Assembly: GCA_017860255.1 (NCBI GenBank)
Contig: JAFNAR010000004.1
Location: forward strand, 53,190-117,189
Direction: 5' to 3'
Length of the DNA: 64,000 bases
From: Bacteroidota bacterium
GTDB taxonomy: Bacteria; Bacteroidota; Bacteroidia; Bacteroidales; P3
A program made the translations under genes and the position numbers. Positions 35,179-44,885 of the stretch are shown in pieces. Numbering within the stretch: position 1 is the stretch's first letter; each line of letters opens with the position of its first letter. Below the pieces are notes generated by a model that was not told the DNA's origin, ran no database searches, and saw only the letters and a list, made by a program, of their open reading frames with translations.

Positions 35179-35428
35179 GCACTCATTCCTCAAAAATATC
35201 CCATTTTAATTACATAAAAAATTAACTTTTAAAATCTTCATTTTCTTCATTTTAATACCACTTAATATATGTTTTATCCCTAATATTTTATGAATCTTAT
35301 AATTTATAAAATGTGAAAATAATACCTATAAAATATATCTAAATTTTAACGAAATTTTAATGTCTAAAAACGTCATATAAAACCCATAAAATCAATAGTA
35401 TAAAAAATAAATCCTTAATTTGATTCAG

Positions 35429-35531
35429 TATAATGCCATTATAAACTAAGTATAATGGCATTATATGAGATGTTTAATGGCATTATACTTGTGATATAAT
35501 GCCATTATACTTACATTATAATGCCATTAAA
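35429..35531. repeat. Array of five 15-bp palindromes at an exact 22-bp period
   Basis: Units are at 35429-35443, 35451-35465, 35473-35487, 35495-35509 and 35517-35531. The consensus is TATAATGSCATTATA, a 7-bp palindrome around one central base. Copies 1, 4 and 5 read GCC and copies 2 and 3 read GGC at the centre. Copies 3 and 5 each have one change in an outer arm. The 7-base spacers between units differ from one another, so selection appears to be on the palindromes and on the period (about two helical turns). It lies about 480 bases upstream of the pilus operon. A multi-site operator is the simplest reading; an origin-like iteron set is the alternative. Confidence 0.9.
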
Positions 35532-35605
35532 TGAGAATTAAACAAGATTTAACATTATTAAAATAGGATTTAGTTACATTAAATCAAGGAAAAAATAGTT
35601 TTTTG

Positions 35606-35798
35606 AGCGGTTTTCTCCTTTAAGAAAAGAAGTTAAAAAGACATTAGAGTATATTTCTAAATAATACTTCTTTGATAAAAAATAATATCCTTAAACCGCT
35701 AACTGATTGTTTCATATTGGAATATATTTGCTTAATTTTTTTATTATTATTTTTACTGTTATTTATAACCTATTAATGAAATTTATTTATTAATTTTG
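35606..35798 (+). promoter_or_regulatory. Leader region of the pilus operon: distant inverted repeat and -7 candidates
   Basis: Within the 896-base spacer 35117-36012, besides the terminator and the palindrome array, I see AGCGGTTT (35606-35613) and its complement AAACCGCT (35693-35700), about 80 bases apart. Two TAnnTTTG boxes are also present, TATATTTG (35723-35730) and TAATTTTG (35791-35798), neither with a well-placed TTTG partner. A transcript from the second would have a leader of about 210 bases. The rest is AT-rich without clear features. Confidence 0.4.
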
Positions 35799-36012
35799 CA
35801 GATTAAATGACAATAGTGTCTTGTAATTTTTACAATATACACTCTGTTATTAATAAACTACGTTAAGCAGGTAAAATATACTTCCCAATTCTATAGAAAA
35901 TTTCATATTTAATCCATAAACTTTTATATCAATTTTCTTAATTGGTTATAATGTGATTGCTTTTAACGCAGTGATTTTGATAAATAAAAATATGACAACT
36001 ATTTAATAATAA

Positions 36013-36804
36013 ATGAAATCGTTCAAATGTCTGTTAGTATTAATCTTTATACCAATGGTGATGTTTTCTAAAGACAGAGGTAATGTTTTCAGTAATGATA
36101 TTGAACATTATTATTCAAATAATAATGAATTGACGAATATAACTTTCTCTAATGAAATTGGACCAAAGAAATTCAAGAAACCAAAGAGGAAAAAGAAGAA
36201 GAATAAAGATATAGGAAATGAAGTTAACGTAAAAAGAAGACCAGAATTATCCAAACGGTATTCTCCTAAACGAAAAAAGCCTAAGAAAATATCAAATACA
36301 ATCTCATTAGCAGTTAAAACTAATTTAGTTTATGCTGCAGTTATAACCCCAAATATTGCATTGGAATTACCTGTCAAAAAAAAGTTTTCTATTGAACTGT
36401 CCTCAACCTACAATGCATGGGATATGAAGGGAAATGTTAAATGGAAGAACATGGTTGTTATGTCTGAAATTCGCTTTTGGCCCAAAAAGACAATGCAAGG
36501 GATGTTTTATGGACTCAATGTCAACTGGTCAAAATATAATATTGGAGGAATAATAATGCCATATTATGGAGATGCTCATTATTACAGATATGATGGATGG
36601 ACAGCAGGAGTGGGAATTTCGGCAGGCTATATGTGGTATTGGTCAAGTCATTGGAGCTTTGAAGCAAACATTGGGATTGGAGTAAACTACACTTCCTACG
36701 ACAAATACCTTCAACCAGTTTGTGGAGCCTATTGGGGCTCTTTTAAAAATATTCTAATAATGCCAACAAAAATTGGCTTAAGCTTTGTGTATAAATTCAA
36801 TTAA
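36013..36804 (+). CDS. DUF3575-type outer-membrane protein of the pilus operon, with a basic N-terminal stretch
   Basis: This 263-residue protein has an N-terminal signal peptide (FKCLLVLIFIPMVMFSK). A strikingly basic region follows at about residues 52-95 (FKKPKRKKKKNKD and later YSPKRKKPKK). From about residue 99 comes a small beta-barrel domain of the DUF3575 type: SLAVKTNLVYAAVITPNIAL, FSIELSSTYNAWDMKGN, VMSEIRFWPKKTMQGMFYGL, and a C-terminal Phe. DUF3575 proteins often sit at the head of FimA/Mfa-type fimbrial operons. The gene ends one base before the next start, so coupling is tight. The function of the basic region is unknown; it could bind a negatively charged surface or lipopolysaccharide. 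Confidence 0.8.
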   Translation: MKSFKCLLVLIFIPMVMFSKDRGNVFSNDIEHYYSNNNELTNITFSNEIGPKKFKKPKRKKKKNKDIGNEVNVKRRPELSKRYSPKRKKPKKISNTISLAVKTNLVYAAVITPNIALELPVKKKFSIELSSTYNAWDMKGNVKWKNMVVMSEIRFWPKKTMQGMFYGLNVNWSKYNIGGIIMPYYGDAHYYRYDGWTAGVGISAGYMWYWSSHWSFEANIGIGVNYTSYDKYLQPVCGAYWGSFKNILIMPTKIGLSFVYKFN

Positions 36805-36805
36805 T

Positions 36806-37978
36806 ATGAGAAGACGCTTGCTATACATATTATTATTGATAATACCATTGCTTAGTGGATGCATAAGTGACGATTGCACAGATTGTGCAGATATGGCTTA
36901 TGACACAAGAGTTAAATTAAAAATATCGTGGCCCAAAAGTTTATCTTCCAACACCTCAAAATCAGGTGATGATGATATCTATATTAATAACTTCACCCTC
37001 TTTGTCTTTAATGGTGATGGAACATTAAATACAGTAAAAAAAGTTAATAACCCATCAGGAACAGGAACAATAACATTTACCACTTCAGTAAATATGAATA
37101 TTACCTCAACAGCAACATATATCTATGCAATTGCAAACTGCGATGACCTCTTATCCTCTTCTCCAACATCATCAATAGCAAGGCAGGTAAATTTGAATAT
37201 TAATAATCTTAAATCATATTTCGACAGCACTTTAGCTGTTGGAATCGATAGCATATCTGATGGCAGTAAAATAGTCCTGACAGGCTACACTAATTCCATA
37301 ACTCAGCATGGCTCCGACCCATATCAATATGAAGCAACTGTTTACCTTAAACCAATAGTTTCAAAATTTGATATTAAAGTTTCCTCTTCAGCACCTGCTG
37401 ACTATATTAATTGTATTCAGAATATTGAAGTATTTGTTCTTAACTCACGCTCTAAGGCAAAACTATTCTCTCCCAATACCAATTACCCATATCTTCATGG
37501 CAACTATGAAGCATTTTGGAGTCCTTATCCTTATGTAAACTTTGGATTTAGAGATACAAATAATCAAAATTCTAAATTACTAAAACGAATATATACTCAA
37601 GGAACTTCAACTTTTCCCCCACAAGAAGTAACCATATATTCTCCCGAAAACGACACAATATCAACCTTAGGCAGTCAGCATAAAACATTAATTGTTTTGA
37701 AAGTCAAATATAAGATGAGAACCATTGAAGGAACAGATGAAGAGTTTACCCGATTCCTTACCGTACCGCTGAGACCAGATGGCTTAACCCTTTCCAATAA
37801 AAGAGGAACAAAATATACAATTAACTACACACTTTCAGGCAAATACTTTGGATCAATGTCTCCACTTTCTTCCCTAATGCAGCCCTATTCTCCCTTACCT
37901 TCCAAAACAACAAAGAATTTAATATATGTTGAGCCTGAAGACTATTCAAAGGTAATAAGTAGCCAGTGGAATAAATAA
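36806..37978 (+). CDS. FimB/Mfa2-family fimbrial anchor lipoprotein
   Basis: This 390-residue lipoprotein (lipobox PLLSGC, Cys20) has the FimB/Mfa2 pattern. After a Cys-rich start (CISDDCTDC) comes a transthyretin-like N-terminal domain beginning RVKLKISWPKS and INNFTLFVFNGDGTL. A second beta domain follows (EATVYLKPIVSKFDIKVS), with a C-terminal GTKYTINYTLSG strand. In Porphyromonas these proteins anchor and limit the length of type V pili at the outer membrane. I start at ATG 36806 (MRRRLLYILL); an in-frame upstream codon would overlap the DUF3575 gene. Confidence 0.85.
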   Translation: MRRRLLYILLLIIPLLSGCISDDCTDCADMAYDTRVKLKISWPKSLSSNTSKSGDDDIYINNFTLFVFNGDGTLNTVKKVNNPSGTGTITFTTSVNMNITSTATYIYAIANCDDLLSSSPTSSIARQVNLNINNLKSYFDSTLAVGIDSISDGSKIVLTGYTNSITQHGSDPYQYEATVYLKPIVSKFDIKVSSSAPADYINCIQNIEVFVLNSRSKAKLFSPNTNYPYLHGNYEAFWSPYPYVNFGFRDTNNQNSKLLKRIYTQGTSTFPPQEVTIYSPENDTISTLGSQHKTLIVLKVKYKMRTIEGTDEEFTRFLTVPLRPDGLTLSNKRGTKYTINYTLSGKYFGSMSPLSSLMQPYSPLPSKTTKNLIYVEPEDYSKVISSQWNK

Positions 37979-38107
37979 AATATAATATAAACGAATAATT
38001 AAAGAGCATGAAACAAAAAAACAAAGAAACAATATTATTAATCAAAACAATTTAAAAATTTATTAAGAAAAACAAATCAAAAATTTATTAATTTAAAATT
38101 TTATCAA

Positions 38108-39358
38108 ATGAAAAAAATCAAACAATTCAGCTTAAAAGCAATGCTTTTAACAATCGTAGCCGTCCTAACCATAGGATTTACCGGCTGTTCAGACGAACTA
38201 TCAGGAGACCAAACAAAAGGTAAACCTGGGTATTTGACCGTTAATGTAAAAACACTAAAAACAAGAGCATCTAAAACTCCCGGAGCTGTTACTGCAGATT
38301 ATGAACTAATGAAAGACTTAAATGTCTTTATTTTTGACGGAACTGCTGCAAATAATAAATTGCAACAAAAATATGTATCAGGAACTTTAGTGTCTCCATA
38401 CGATATTAGTATGCAAGTAGGAACACTTCCTGGTACAGCAAAAGTAGTAGTTGTAGCTAATTATGGAAGTGCTATTACTGGAGTAAATACTTATGCTGAA
38501 CTTGTTGCAAAGGAAATAGAAACAGTAAGAGATTTTTCTACACTTGGTTTACATATGACTGGTGAAGCAAACATTTCTGGAACTGGTACTTATGAATCTT
38601 ATGTTAATGTAGCTCCAGTTGAATCAAAAATAACAGTTAATTGGACTTTAGCTCAAGATGCAGCTAATTATGTTGTTACTGGTGTTTATGTTGTTAATGC
38701 AATTAATAAAACAACATTACCTATCATTAGACAAAGAACTTATGTGACAGATTGGACAGCTGCTGCATCAGATATCGCTATAAGCTCTATGATTTCTGCT
38801 GGAACAAGAACAGCTTCATGTGGATTGACTCCTGTAACAGGTCGTGATTATAATTTCTATACTGGAATGACAGATCTATCAGCTACATCTGATACTTATT
38901 TAAAAGATTTATGTAATTCCTTTACATCAAATGTAGATTCTACTTATATGACTACTGATGCTGACTCACTTAATGGTGTTATAGGTCTTCATTATTATGT
39001 TGGAGAAAACTATCATGCAAATCTACCAGCAGCAAACGGGGGAAACTTTATAACTAATGCTTCAGCTAATGCAAACACAATAGTTGTCGTTAGAGTTACA
39101 CCAAAATCTGATGCTCCTACATATATAAAACAAATGGGACATAAATATTATACTTATGACTTTAGTAAAAATAGTTCTCTTTTGAATGCAGTTACAGCAA
39201 GTATAACAGAAGGTTTTTCAGTTAGAAGAAAAACTAATTATAAATTAAATTTTGCGTTAACTTCTATAGGTGCTTCTAACCCTTTTGTTAAACTAAATAC
39301 TTTAACAGTTCATGTTACTGCAGAAGGATGGAATGACGGAGGTAATGTTCCTTTCTAA
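38108..39358 (+). CDS. Mfa1/FimA-family major fimbrillin
   Basis: This 416-residue lipoprotein precursor (lipobox GFTGC, Cys27) has type V pilin architecture. The N-terminal transthyretin-like domain (GYLTVNVKTLKTRASKTPGA, then MKDLNVFIFDGT and TAKVVVVANYG) is followed by a long second domain and a C-terminal strand (LTVHVTAEGWNDGG). Arginines in TLKTRASK lie where trypsin-like proteases cut such precursors to release the donor strand; the protease is not in this window. The gene lies between two Mfa2-like genes and is followed by a hairpin at 39378-39415, as expected for an abundantly expressed subunit. Confidence 0.85.
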   Translation: MKKIKQFSLKAMLLTIVAVLTIGFTGCSDELSGDQTKGKPGYLTVNVKTLKTRASKTPGAVTADYELMKDLNVFIFDGTAANNKLQQKYVSGTLVSPYDISMQVGTLPGTAKVVVVANYGSAITGVNTYAELVAKEIETVRDFSTLGLHMTGEANISGTGTYESYVNVAPVESKITVNWTLAQDAANYVVTGVYVVNAINKTTLPIIRQRTYVTDWTAAASDIAISSMISAGTRTASCGLTPVTGRDYNFYTGMTDLSATSDTYLKDLCNSFTSNVDSTYMTTDADSLNGVIGLHYYVGENYHANLPAANGGNFITNASANANTIVVVRVTPKSDAPTYIKQMGHKYYTYDFSKNSSLLNAVTASITEGFSVRRKTNYKLNFALTSIGASNPFVKLNTLTVHVTAEGWNDGGNVPF

Positions 39359-39377
39359 ATCTAACATCTAATAATTA

Positions 39378-39415
39378 AATAATGGAGAGTGCTCTTGGGT
39401 GCTCTTCATTATTTT
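39378..39415 (+). terminator. Hairpin with T run after the fimbrillin gene, partial terminator
   Basis: Arms AATAATG-G-AGAG (39378-39389) and CTCT-T-CATTATT (39402-39413) pair with one G-T wobble, followed by T residues. It lies between the major fimbrillin and the downstream subunit gene and would reduce read-through. Confidence 0.6.
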
Positions 39416-39466
39416 GATTATTAAAATAAAAATTAACCATTTATCATTAATCATTAACTCGAAAGT

Positions 39467-40429
39467 ATGAATAAATTTTTATACATATTAATACTAATTG
39501 CTGCGTTATTCGTTGGTGGTTGTTCAACCATTGAAGATGACTTAGACGATTGTATTCAGATGAGAGTTTATATTGATTTCGATGACCCTGATGATGTTGA
39601 GTGGGGAAATTATTATGGAATAAAAACTTTGGACAATAGTCCTAAGGATGTAAAACTATATATTTCGGACAAAAACAATAATCTTCTTGGAGTACACTAT
39701 CTAAAAACACAAAAAGTATATGAACTCCCATATAAACAATATGACTCTGTTTATTATATAGCAGTTGTTTCCAATTATATCTCAGACGATATATTCCCAA
39801 ATTTTCATATAGGAGAAAAAATAACCAGTCCGGAGAAAGCAAACATACCATTTATTTCTCTTAAAGACGACTTTTCCTATTATGATATTAACAATATCTC
39901 TCGATCACCACACGATTTCCAAATGAAATTTGGATTTATTCCAACAATAAGAAAAGATAATGAAATGGCTCCACACTACATTTATGTTGAAAGAAAGGTT
40001 GGAGCAATTAGATGTATTATTATTGGACTGAATGCATTTCTGAATAAAGAAAATGCAGAAATTGCACAAAAAGACTCTCCTTATGCCATCATATTTGGAG
40101 AAACACCAAAAGATATAGGCTTTGATGGACGATTTATAGAAAACTGGACAAACTACAAACTCCCAATAATATCTGAAATAAACGATACAATCACAACACA
40201 ATTTGTTAACACATTTCCTACCCTAAGCGAAAGAGCCAGTGAAATAAAAATATTTAAACATAACTACCAGGTAGTAAAGAAAAATGGGGCAAAGAATAAT
40301 GCTGTTGTTAGAGCAGGAAAACCAACAACAGTGATTATTAATTTTAATGAAACCACACCTCCTGGTGAAGGAGGAATGGGAGTTTCCACCGACAAATGGG
40401 ACTCCGTTATTGTAAATGCTAACTTTTAG
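39467..40429 (+). CDS. Second FimB/Mfa2-like fimbrial lipoprotein
   Basis: This 320-residue lipoprotein (lipobox FVGGC, Cys19) begins with an acidic Cys-containing stretch (STIEDDLDDCIQMRVYIDFD) typical of Mfa2 and related minor subunits. DVKLYISDKNNNLLGVHYLK and APHYIYVERKVGAIRCIIIG form the beta domains. Its position between fimbrillin and the large adhesin suggests a minor tip or anchor subunit. Which of the two Mfa2-like proteins is the anchor cannot be told. Confidence 0.75.
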   Translation: MNKFLYILILIAALFVGGCSTIEDDLDDCIQMRVYIDFDDPDDVEWGNYYGIKTLDNSPKDVKLYISDKNNNLLGVHYLKTQKVYELPYKQYDSVYYIAVVSNYISDDIFPNFHIGEKITSPEKANIPFISLKDDFSYYDINNISRSPHDFQMKFGFIPTIRKDNEMAPHYIYVERKVGAIRCIIIGLNAFLNKENAEIAQKDSPYAIIFGETPKDIGFDGRFIENWTNYKLPIISEINDTITTQFVNTFPTLSERASEIKIFKHNYQVVKKNGAKNNAVVRAGKPTTVIINFNETTPPGEGGMGVSTDKWDSVIVNANF

Positions 40430-40469
40430 CACACATAAATAAGAAAATAAGTAATATCAATATATAATA

Positions 40470-43400
40470 ATGAGGAAATCACTAATTCCACTAATTATTA
40501 CCTTTCTACTAATGATAAGTAATAATACCTTCGCACAAACATTTAGCGGAGGTTATGGTACTATTGATCGTCCTTATATAATAAGTAATGCTAATGATTT
40601 TAATGAGCTTGCAGAATTTGTAAATGATTATAGGTATAGTTTTAGTGGAGATTATTTTATCATGACTGACGATATAAGTATGTCAAGATTTTTTAATCCA
40701 ATTGGAACTTCTCGAAATAGAAGTTTTCGAGGAAATTTTAATGGTCAAGGTCATATTATTTCAAACTTTAATGTATCAGGAATAACATATATTGGATTAT
40801 TTGGTTATATTCGTGATGCAACAATTGAAAATATAGGAATAGGAAGTGGGTGTAATATAACTTCAGCTAATGGTGGTTACACAGGAGCATTGGTTGGATA
40901 TGCAGAAACTTCAGAAATAAATAATTGTTACTCCTCTGCTAATATGTCAGGAAATACTAATTGTAGATTAGGAGGATTAATAGGTAATGCAAATGGATGT
41001 ACAATTAATAATTGTTATTATTCAGGGGGTAATATTAATTATTCAGGTTCAAATGGATACTATGGAGGTTTAATTGGATATATTGAAGGGAGCTGTAATA
41101 TATCAAATTCTTATTCAGCTCCTTCAAATTTTCCAAATCAGCCTAGTAGGACTGGTCCTTTATATGGGCGTTGTAATTCTAATTGCTTCACAAATTCTTA
41201 TTATTTAACTGGATGGAATACTCAAACATATGGAACTCCAAAGACTGCTGCCCAAATGCAAGAACTACAATTTGCTATTGATTTGAATGTTTCTTGTCAA
41301 AATCATAATTGGAAACATGATAATGTTACTCCATTAGTAAATGGAGGTTTCCCTATACTTTATTGGCAAGTAGGAGGCTCTGCTCTTCCTGCTTGTTTCG
41401 ATGGGAGTGGAACAGAACTAGATCCTTTTAGAATTAGGTATGTAAAAGATCTAATTAAGCTTTCAAATTTTGTTGATGACGGTTCAACATTTTCAGGACA
41501 ATATTTTTTAGTAGAGAATAATATAAGCTTTTTTACTAATCCTAACGATGATAGCTCGCAATACTTTAATCCAATAGGTAATTCTACAAATAGTTTTAGT
41601 GGAATTTTTAATGGAGGAGGACATATAATATCAGATCTTTCAATTTATTCAGGAACTTATGTTGGTTTATTTGGATATATTTCAGGAGCAACAATTGAAA
41701 ACTTGGGTATTGATGAAAACTGCTCCTTTGTATCTAATTATAAAGTAGGTGGTCTTATAGGATATGCTTCCGGTTCATCAATAAATAAATGCTATTCTTT
41801 AGCATCAGTAACTCTTAATTATTCATCTAGCTATACTTGGTTAGATGCTGGGGGGTTAATTGGAAATGCAAACAACTGTATAATTAATAATTGCTTTGCA
41901 AGATCAAATGTGATTAAAGGAACAGGGAGGAGTAGTGATTTTAATAGAAATGCTTATTTTGGAGGATTAATTAGTGGTCTTGAAAATAATTCTGTTTTAC
42001 GTAATAGCTATTCAGCTCCACAATCATTGCCAAGTGTTGGTTTAGGTAGAGGTTCATTAGTAGGTTTTAAAAGTATTAGTTCAAGTCAAACTCCTATCTC
42101 CTATATTTATGATTCTTATTTTTTAAATATAGCATCAGAAAATATAACTTATGGTATTCCAAAATCTTCTAATGAAATGCAATCAGGTTGTTTTGTTGTT
42201 ACATTAAATAATGGTCAAGATCCTATAGTATGGTTTAAGGCAAAAAGTCAAGTTAATTTGGGCTATCCTGTCTTATCTTGGCAAAAGCTTAGTAATGGTA
42301 CTACTCCTGCTGGTTTTGAAGGAAATTGTTTAGGTTATAATACACCATTTGTAGGTTCTAACTCTTCTCCTTACAAAATTAGATATGTAAAAGATTTAAT
42401 TTATATATCTAATATGGTTGCTAATGATACAACCTATAATGAAAATGGAGTAAAAAAGTTTTTCCAGATGCAAAACGATATTAACTTTAATAATGGAGTT
42501 ATTGATAGTTCAAGTTTATATAATCCAATTGGTATTTTTTTTAATAATAAACCATTTAGTGGCAATTTTAGTGGATACAGTGATTTGAATTTAGATAGAT
42601 ATGCTATTGCAAATTATAGTTTTTCAAATTCTACAAAAGATAATATAGGTTTATTTGGATATACAAGGGATGCAACAATAAAAGGATTAGGTATTAGCAA
42701 TGTAAATATATCGGCAAGAAATAACATTGGAGGTTTAGTTGCTATTACGAATAATACCACAATAGATTCGTGTTTTGTGTATGGATATATTAATGGAGTA
42801 AAGAATGTTGGAGGATTAGTTGGGCTTGATACAGTTGCGTCTACTATTAATCTTTCTTTTACAAATACCACAATTGATGCTCAAACTAATGTTGGAGGAA
42901 TTGTGGGAAATTATAAAGGGACAATTCGTAATTCCTATTCTAATTCAGAAATTTATTCTTCAATTGCTCCAAATAGTTACGTTGGAGGAATTATAGGTCT
43001 TGCTAGTGCTACACCTACTCTTAATAGAGTTTATTCAGTATGCAAGATTATTCGTAATGGAACAAATACTAATTTTGGAAAAATAATAGGAAATAATATA
43101 GGAAATAATACATTTTGTTATTCTCGTGATAGTGTATTTGTTAATTGTCGTAATGGAATAGGATATAACGGAACCCAACAAACAAATACACAATTAAGAG
43201 GTTCTGTCTTTGTTAATTCAACCTTAGGTCCTACATATTGGAGAGAAGATTATAGTCCTGAAAGAATTAATGATGGTTATCCAATTTTCAAATATCAGTT
43301 AGAGGCAAAGAAAGCAGTTGCTAATGGACCTTGGCAAGCTCCAAGTAATTGGGGCGGGAATTTGCCTAAAGCTTCTCAGGTAGTAATAATTCCAAATGGA

Positions 43401-44768
43401 AAACAAATAAAGATTGTTAATGGCTCTGCCCCTATGTCTGCTTATGTTAAAATAGAAAATGGAGGAGAATTAAATAATACTACTAATATTAATTTATTTG
43501 GGGAATATAATAGAGAACTTTATGCTGGGAAATGGAATTTGATTGGTCTTTCAACCTATACCCCTATTCTTTCCTGCCTTTATAATTATGCTGATAGCAT
43601 TTTCTTTACAACCTTTGTAAAGAGATTTGATTATACAAAGAATAATTGGTCAACAATAACAACACAAGATATAAACACTCAATTTAATTTTGGAGAAGGA
43701 ATTTTGGTTATGCCTAACTATTCTTTGGATGCTCGTTTGATAATAAAATCAAGAATTGTTTCTAAAGGGGTTTTATTTAATGACAATACTTTATCTTATA
43801 CTTTTAATAATACTTCTCCTGCAATAAATAAATTTGTTTCCTTAGCAAATAACTATCCAGCAAGTTTAGATACTACTTTATTGATTAATAATAATTCTCC
43901 TTTAATTCAAGGAAGATTGATATATGTTTATGATGCAGATAATGGAAAATGGAATAATAATTGGCAATCTACAAATCGTGTTACTTCAATAAAACCAAGT
44001 GAAGGCTTCTTTATCGGTAGTGCAAGTGGAACATTTAATTTTAATAAATCCCAAATAAGAAATACTTCTGGAGCAAAGAATTTGATTAAAAGTGATTTGA
44101 TTTATGTTAATGCTATTGCTAATGATAATGTAAGAGAATCATTTCTTGAGTTTAATGAAGAAGCTGATAATGCATTTGATTTTGAAGATGGATTTATGTT
44201 ATTTGGTTCAAATTATAGTTCTGTTGAGCCTTATTTTACAATTCCAACTCCTGAAATAAATGATTCAACATTGTATTTAATCAAAGATGCTTTTTCATCC
44301 TTACCATATACTACTGAATTGGATTTAAGAAGTCAGAAAAATAATGAGGTTAGTCTTAATTTCTCAAATATTCCTTCCAATATCCATGTATATTTACTTG
44401 ATAGTTTATTAAGTCATGCTCAATATCTAAACGAAGAACCAGATTATAATCTTCAAGTGAATGCTGGGGATAATTCAAAAAGGTTATATGTTTTGTTTAG
44501 TTATTATAAAGAAGATATTAATGAGTTTTTCAAACCTGAGCCTGGTGAAACAATAAAGATTTGGAATTATGATAATACCCTGAATATTGAGGGTAAAGAT
44601 TTAATTAGATACGAACTTTTCGATATTCTTGGAAATAAACTTTTGGAAGAAGAAATTCAAGATGATAAATTTAATACTCAATTAAATTTAGTTAGTGGAA
44701 TATATATTGTTAGAGCTTATTCCAATACAAGTTCACAAGTCAAAAAAATCAGCATTAGCAGTAAATAG
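40470..44768 (+). CDS. GLUG-repeat surface adhesin with type-A T9SS tail
   Basis: This 1,432-residue protein has a signal peptide (ending SNNTFAQ). Three large repeat blocks follow, each starting with a G(T)xxxPY/F-x-I segment and a LxxFVxD helix. They continue through FNGQGHIISNFNVSG, GLFGYIRDATIENIGIG, and GLUG-type VGGLVGLxxxxxINNCY units that form a right-handed beta-helix or stalk. A non-repeat domain (about 950-1350) follows. The C-terminus (about 1360-1432) is a Por_Secre_tail: IKIWNYDNTLNIEGKDLIRY, YELFDILGNKLLEEEIQDD, LVSGIYIVRAY and the end KKISISSK. It is thus expected to pass the outer membrane by T9SS, although it sits at the end of the type V pilus operon. A pilus-linked adhesin is inferred. 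Confidence 0.85.
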   Translation: MRKSLIPLIITFLLMISNNTFAQTFSGGYGTIDRPYIISNANDFNELAEFVNDYRYSFSGDYFIMTDDISMSRFFNPIGTSRNRSFRGNFNGQGHIISNFNVSGITYIGLFGYIRDATIENIGIGSGCNITSANGGYTGALVGYAETSEINNCYSSANMSGNTNCRLGGLIGNANGCTINNCYYSGGNINYSGSNGYYGGLIGYIEGSCNISNSYSAPSNFPNQPSRTGPLYGRCNSNCFTNSYYLTGWNTQTYGTPKTAAQMQELQFAIDLNVSCQNHNWKHDNVTPLVNGGFPILYWQVGGSALPACFDGSGTELDPFRIRYVKDLIKLSNFVDDGSTFSGQYFLVENNISFFTNPNDDSSQYFNPIGNSTNSFSGIFNGGGHIISDLSIYSGTYVGLFGYISGATIENLGIDENCSFVSNYKVGGLIGYASGSSINKCYSLASVTLNYSSSYTWLDAGGLIGNANNCIINNCFARSNVIKGTGRSSDFNRNAYFGGLISGLENNSVLRNSYSAPQSLPSVGLGRGSLVGFKSISSSQTPISYIYDSYFLNIASENITYGIPKSSNEMQSGCFVVTLNNGQDPIVWFKAKSQVNLGYPVLSWQKLSNGTTPAGFEGNCLGYNTPFVGSNSSPYKIRYVKDLIYISNMVANDTTYNENGVKKFFQMQNDINFNNGVIDSSSLYNPIGIFFNNKPFSGNFSGYSDLNLDRYAIANYSFSNSTKDNIGLFGYTRDATIKGLGISNVNISARNNIGGLVAITNNTTIDSCFVYGYINGVKNVGGLVGLDTVASTINLSFTNTTIDAQTNVGGIVGNYKGTIRNSYSNSEIYSSIAPNSYVGGIIGLASATPTLNRVYSVCKIIRNGTNTNFGKIIGNNIGNNTFCYSRDSVFVNCRNGIGYNGTQQTNTQLRGSVFVNSTLGPTYWREDYSPERINDGYPIFKYQLEAKKAVANGPWQAPSNWGGNLPKASQVVIIPNGKQIKIVNGSAPMSAYVKIENGGELNNTTNINLFGEYNRELYAGKWNLIGLSTYTPILSCLYNYADSIFFTTFVKRFDYTKNNWSTITTQDINTQFNFGEGILVMPNYSLDARLIIKSRIVSKGVLFNDNTLSYTFNNTSPAINKFVSLANNYPASLDTTLLINNNSPLIQGRLIYVYDADNGKWNNNWQSTNRVTSIKPSEGFFIGSASGTFNFNKSQIRNTSGAKNLIKSDLIYVNAIANDNVRESFLEFNEEADNAFDFEDGFMLFGSNYSSVEPYFTIPTPEINDSTLYLIKDAFSSLPYTTELDLRSQKNNEVSLNFSNIPSNIHVYLLDSLLSHAQYLNEEPDYNLQVNAGDNSKRLYVLFSYYKEDINEFFKPEPGETIKIWNYDNTLNIEGKDLIRYELFDILGNKLLEEEIQDDKFNTQLNLVSGIYIVRAYSNTSSQVKKISISSK

Positions 44769-44831
44769 TATAAATCAAAGTCTTTTTTTGAATTAATTGT
44801 CTAAAAAACAAAAAGAATAGTTTTCTTATTG

Positions 44832-44839
44832 TAATTTTG
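44832..44839 (+). promoter_or_regulatory. -7 element TAATTTTG for ispG
   Basis: TAATTTTG matches TAnnTTTG, 46 bases ahead of the start. No TTTG at the right distance was found. Confidence 0.45.
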
Positions 44840-44885
44840 CATTAAATTATTTGTTTTGGGTATTAATTAAATCAGATTTTAATTT

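Noticed and set aside
35429..35531. The 22-bp period array as a CRISPR array
   Set aside because: Spacers are only seven bases, the units are palindromes in mixed orientation, and no cas gene is nearby.
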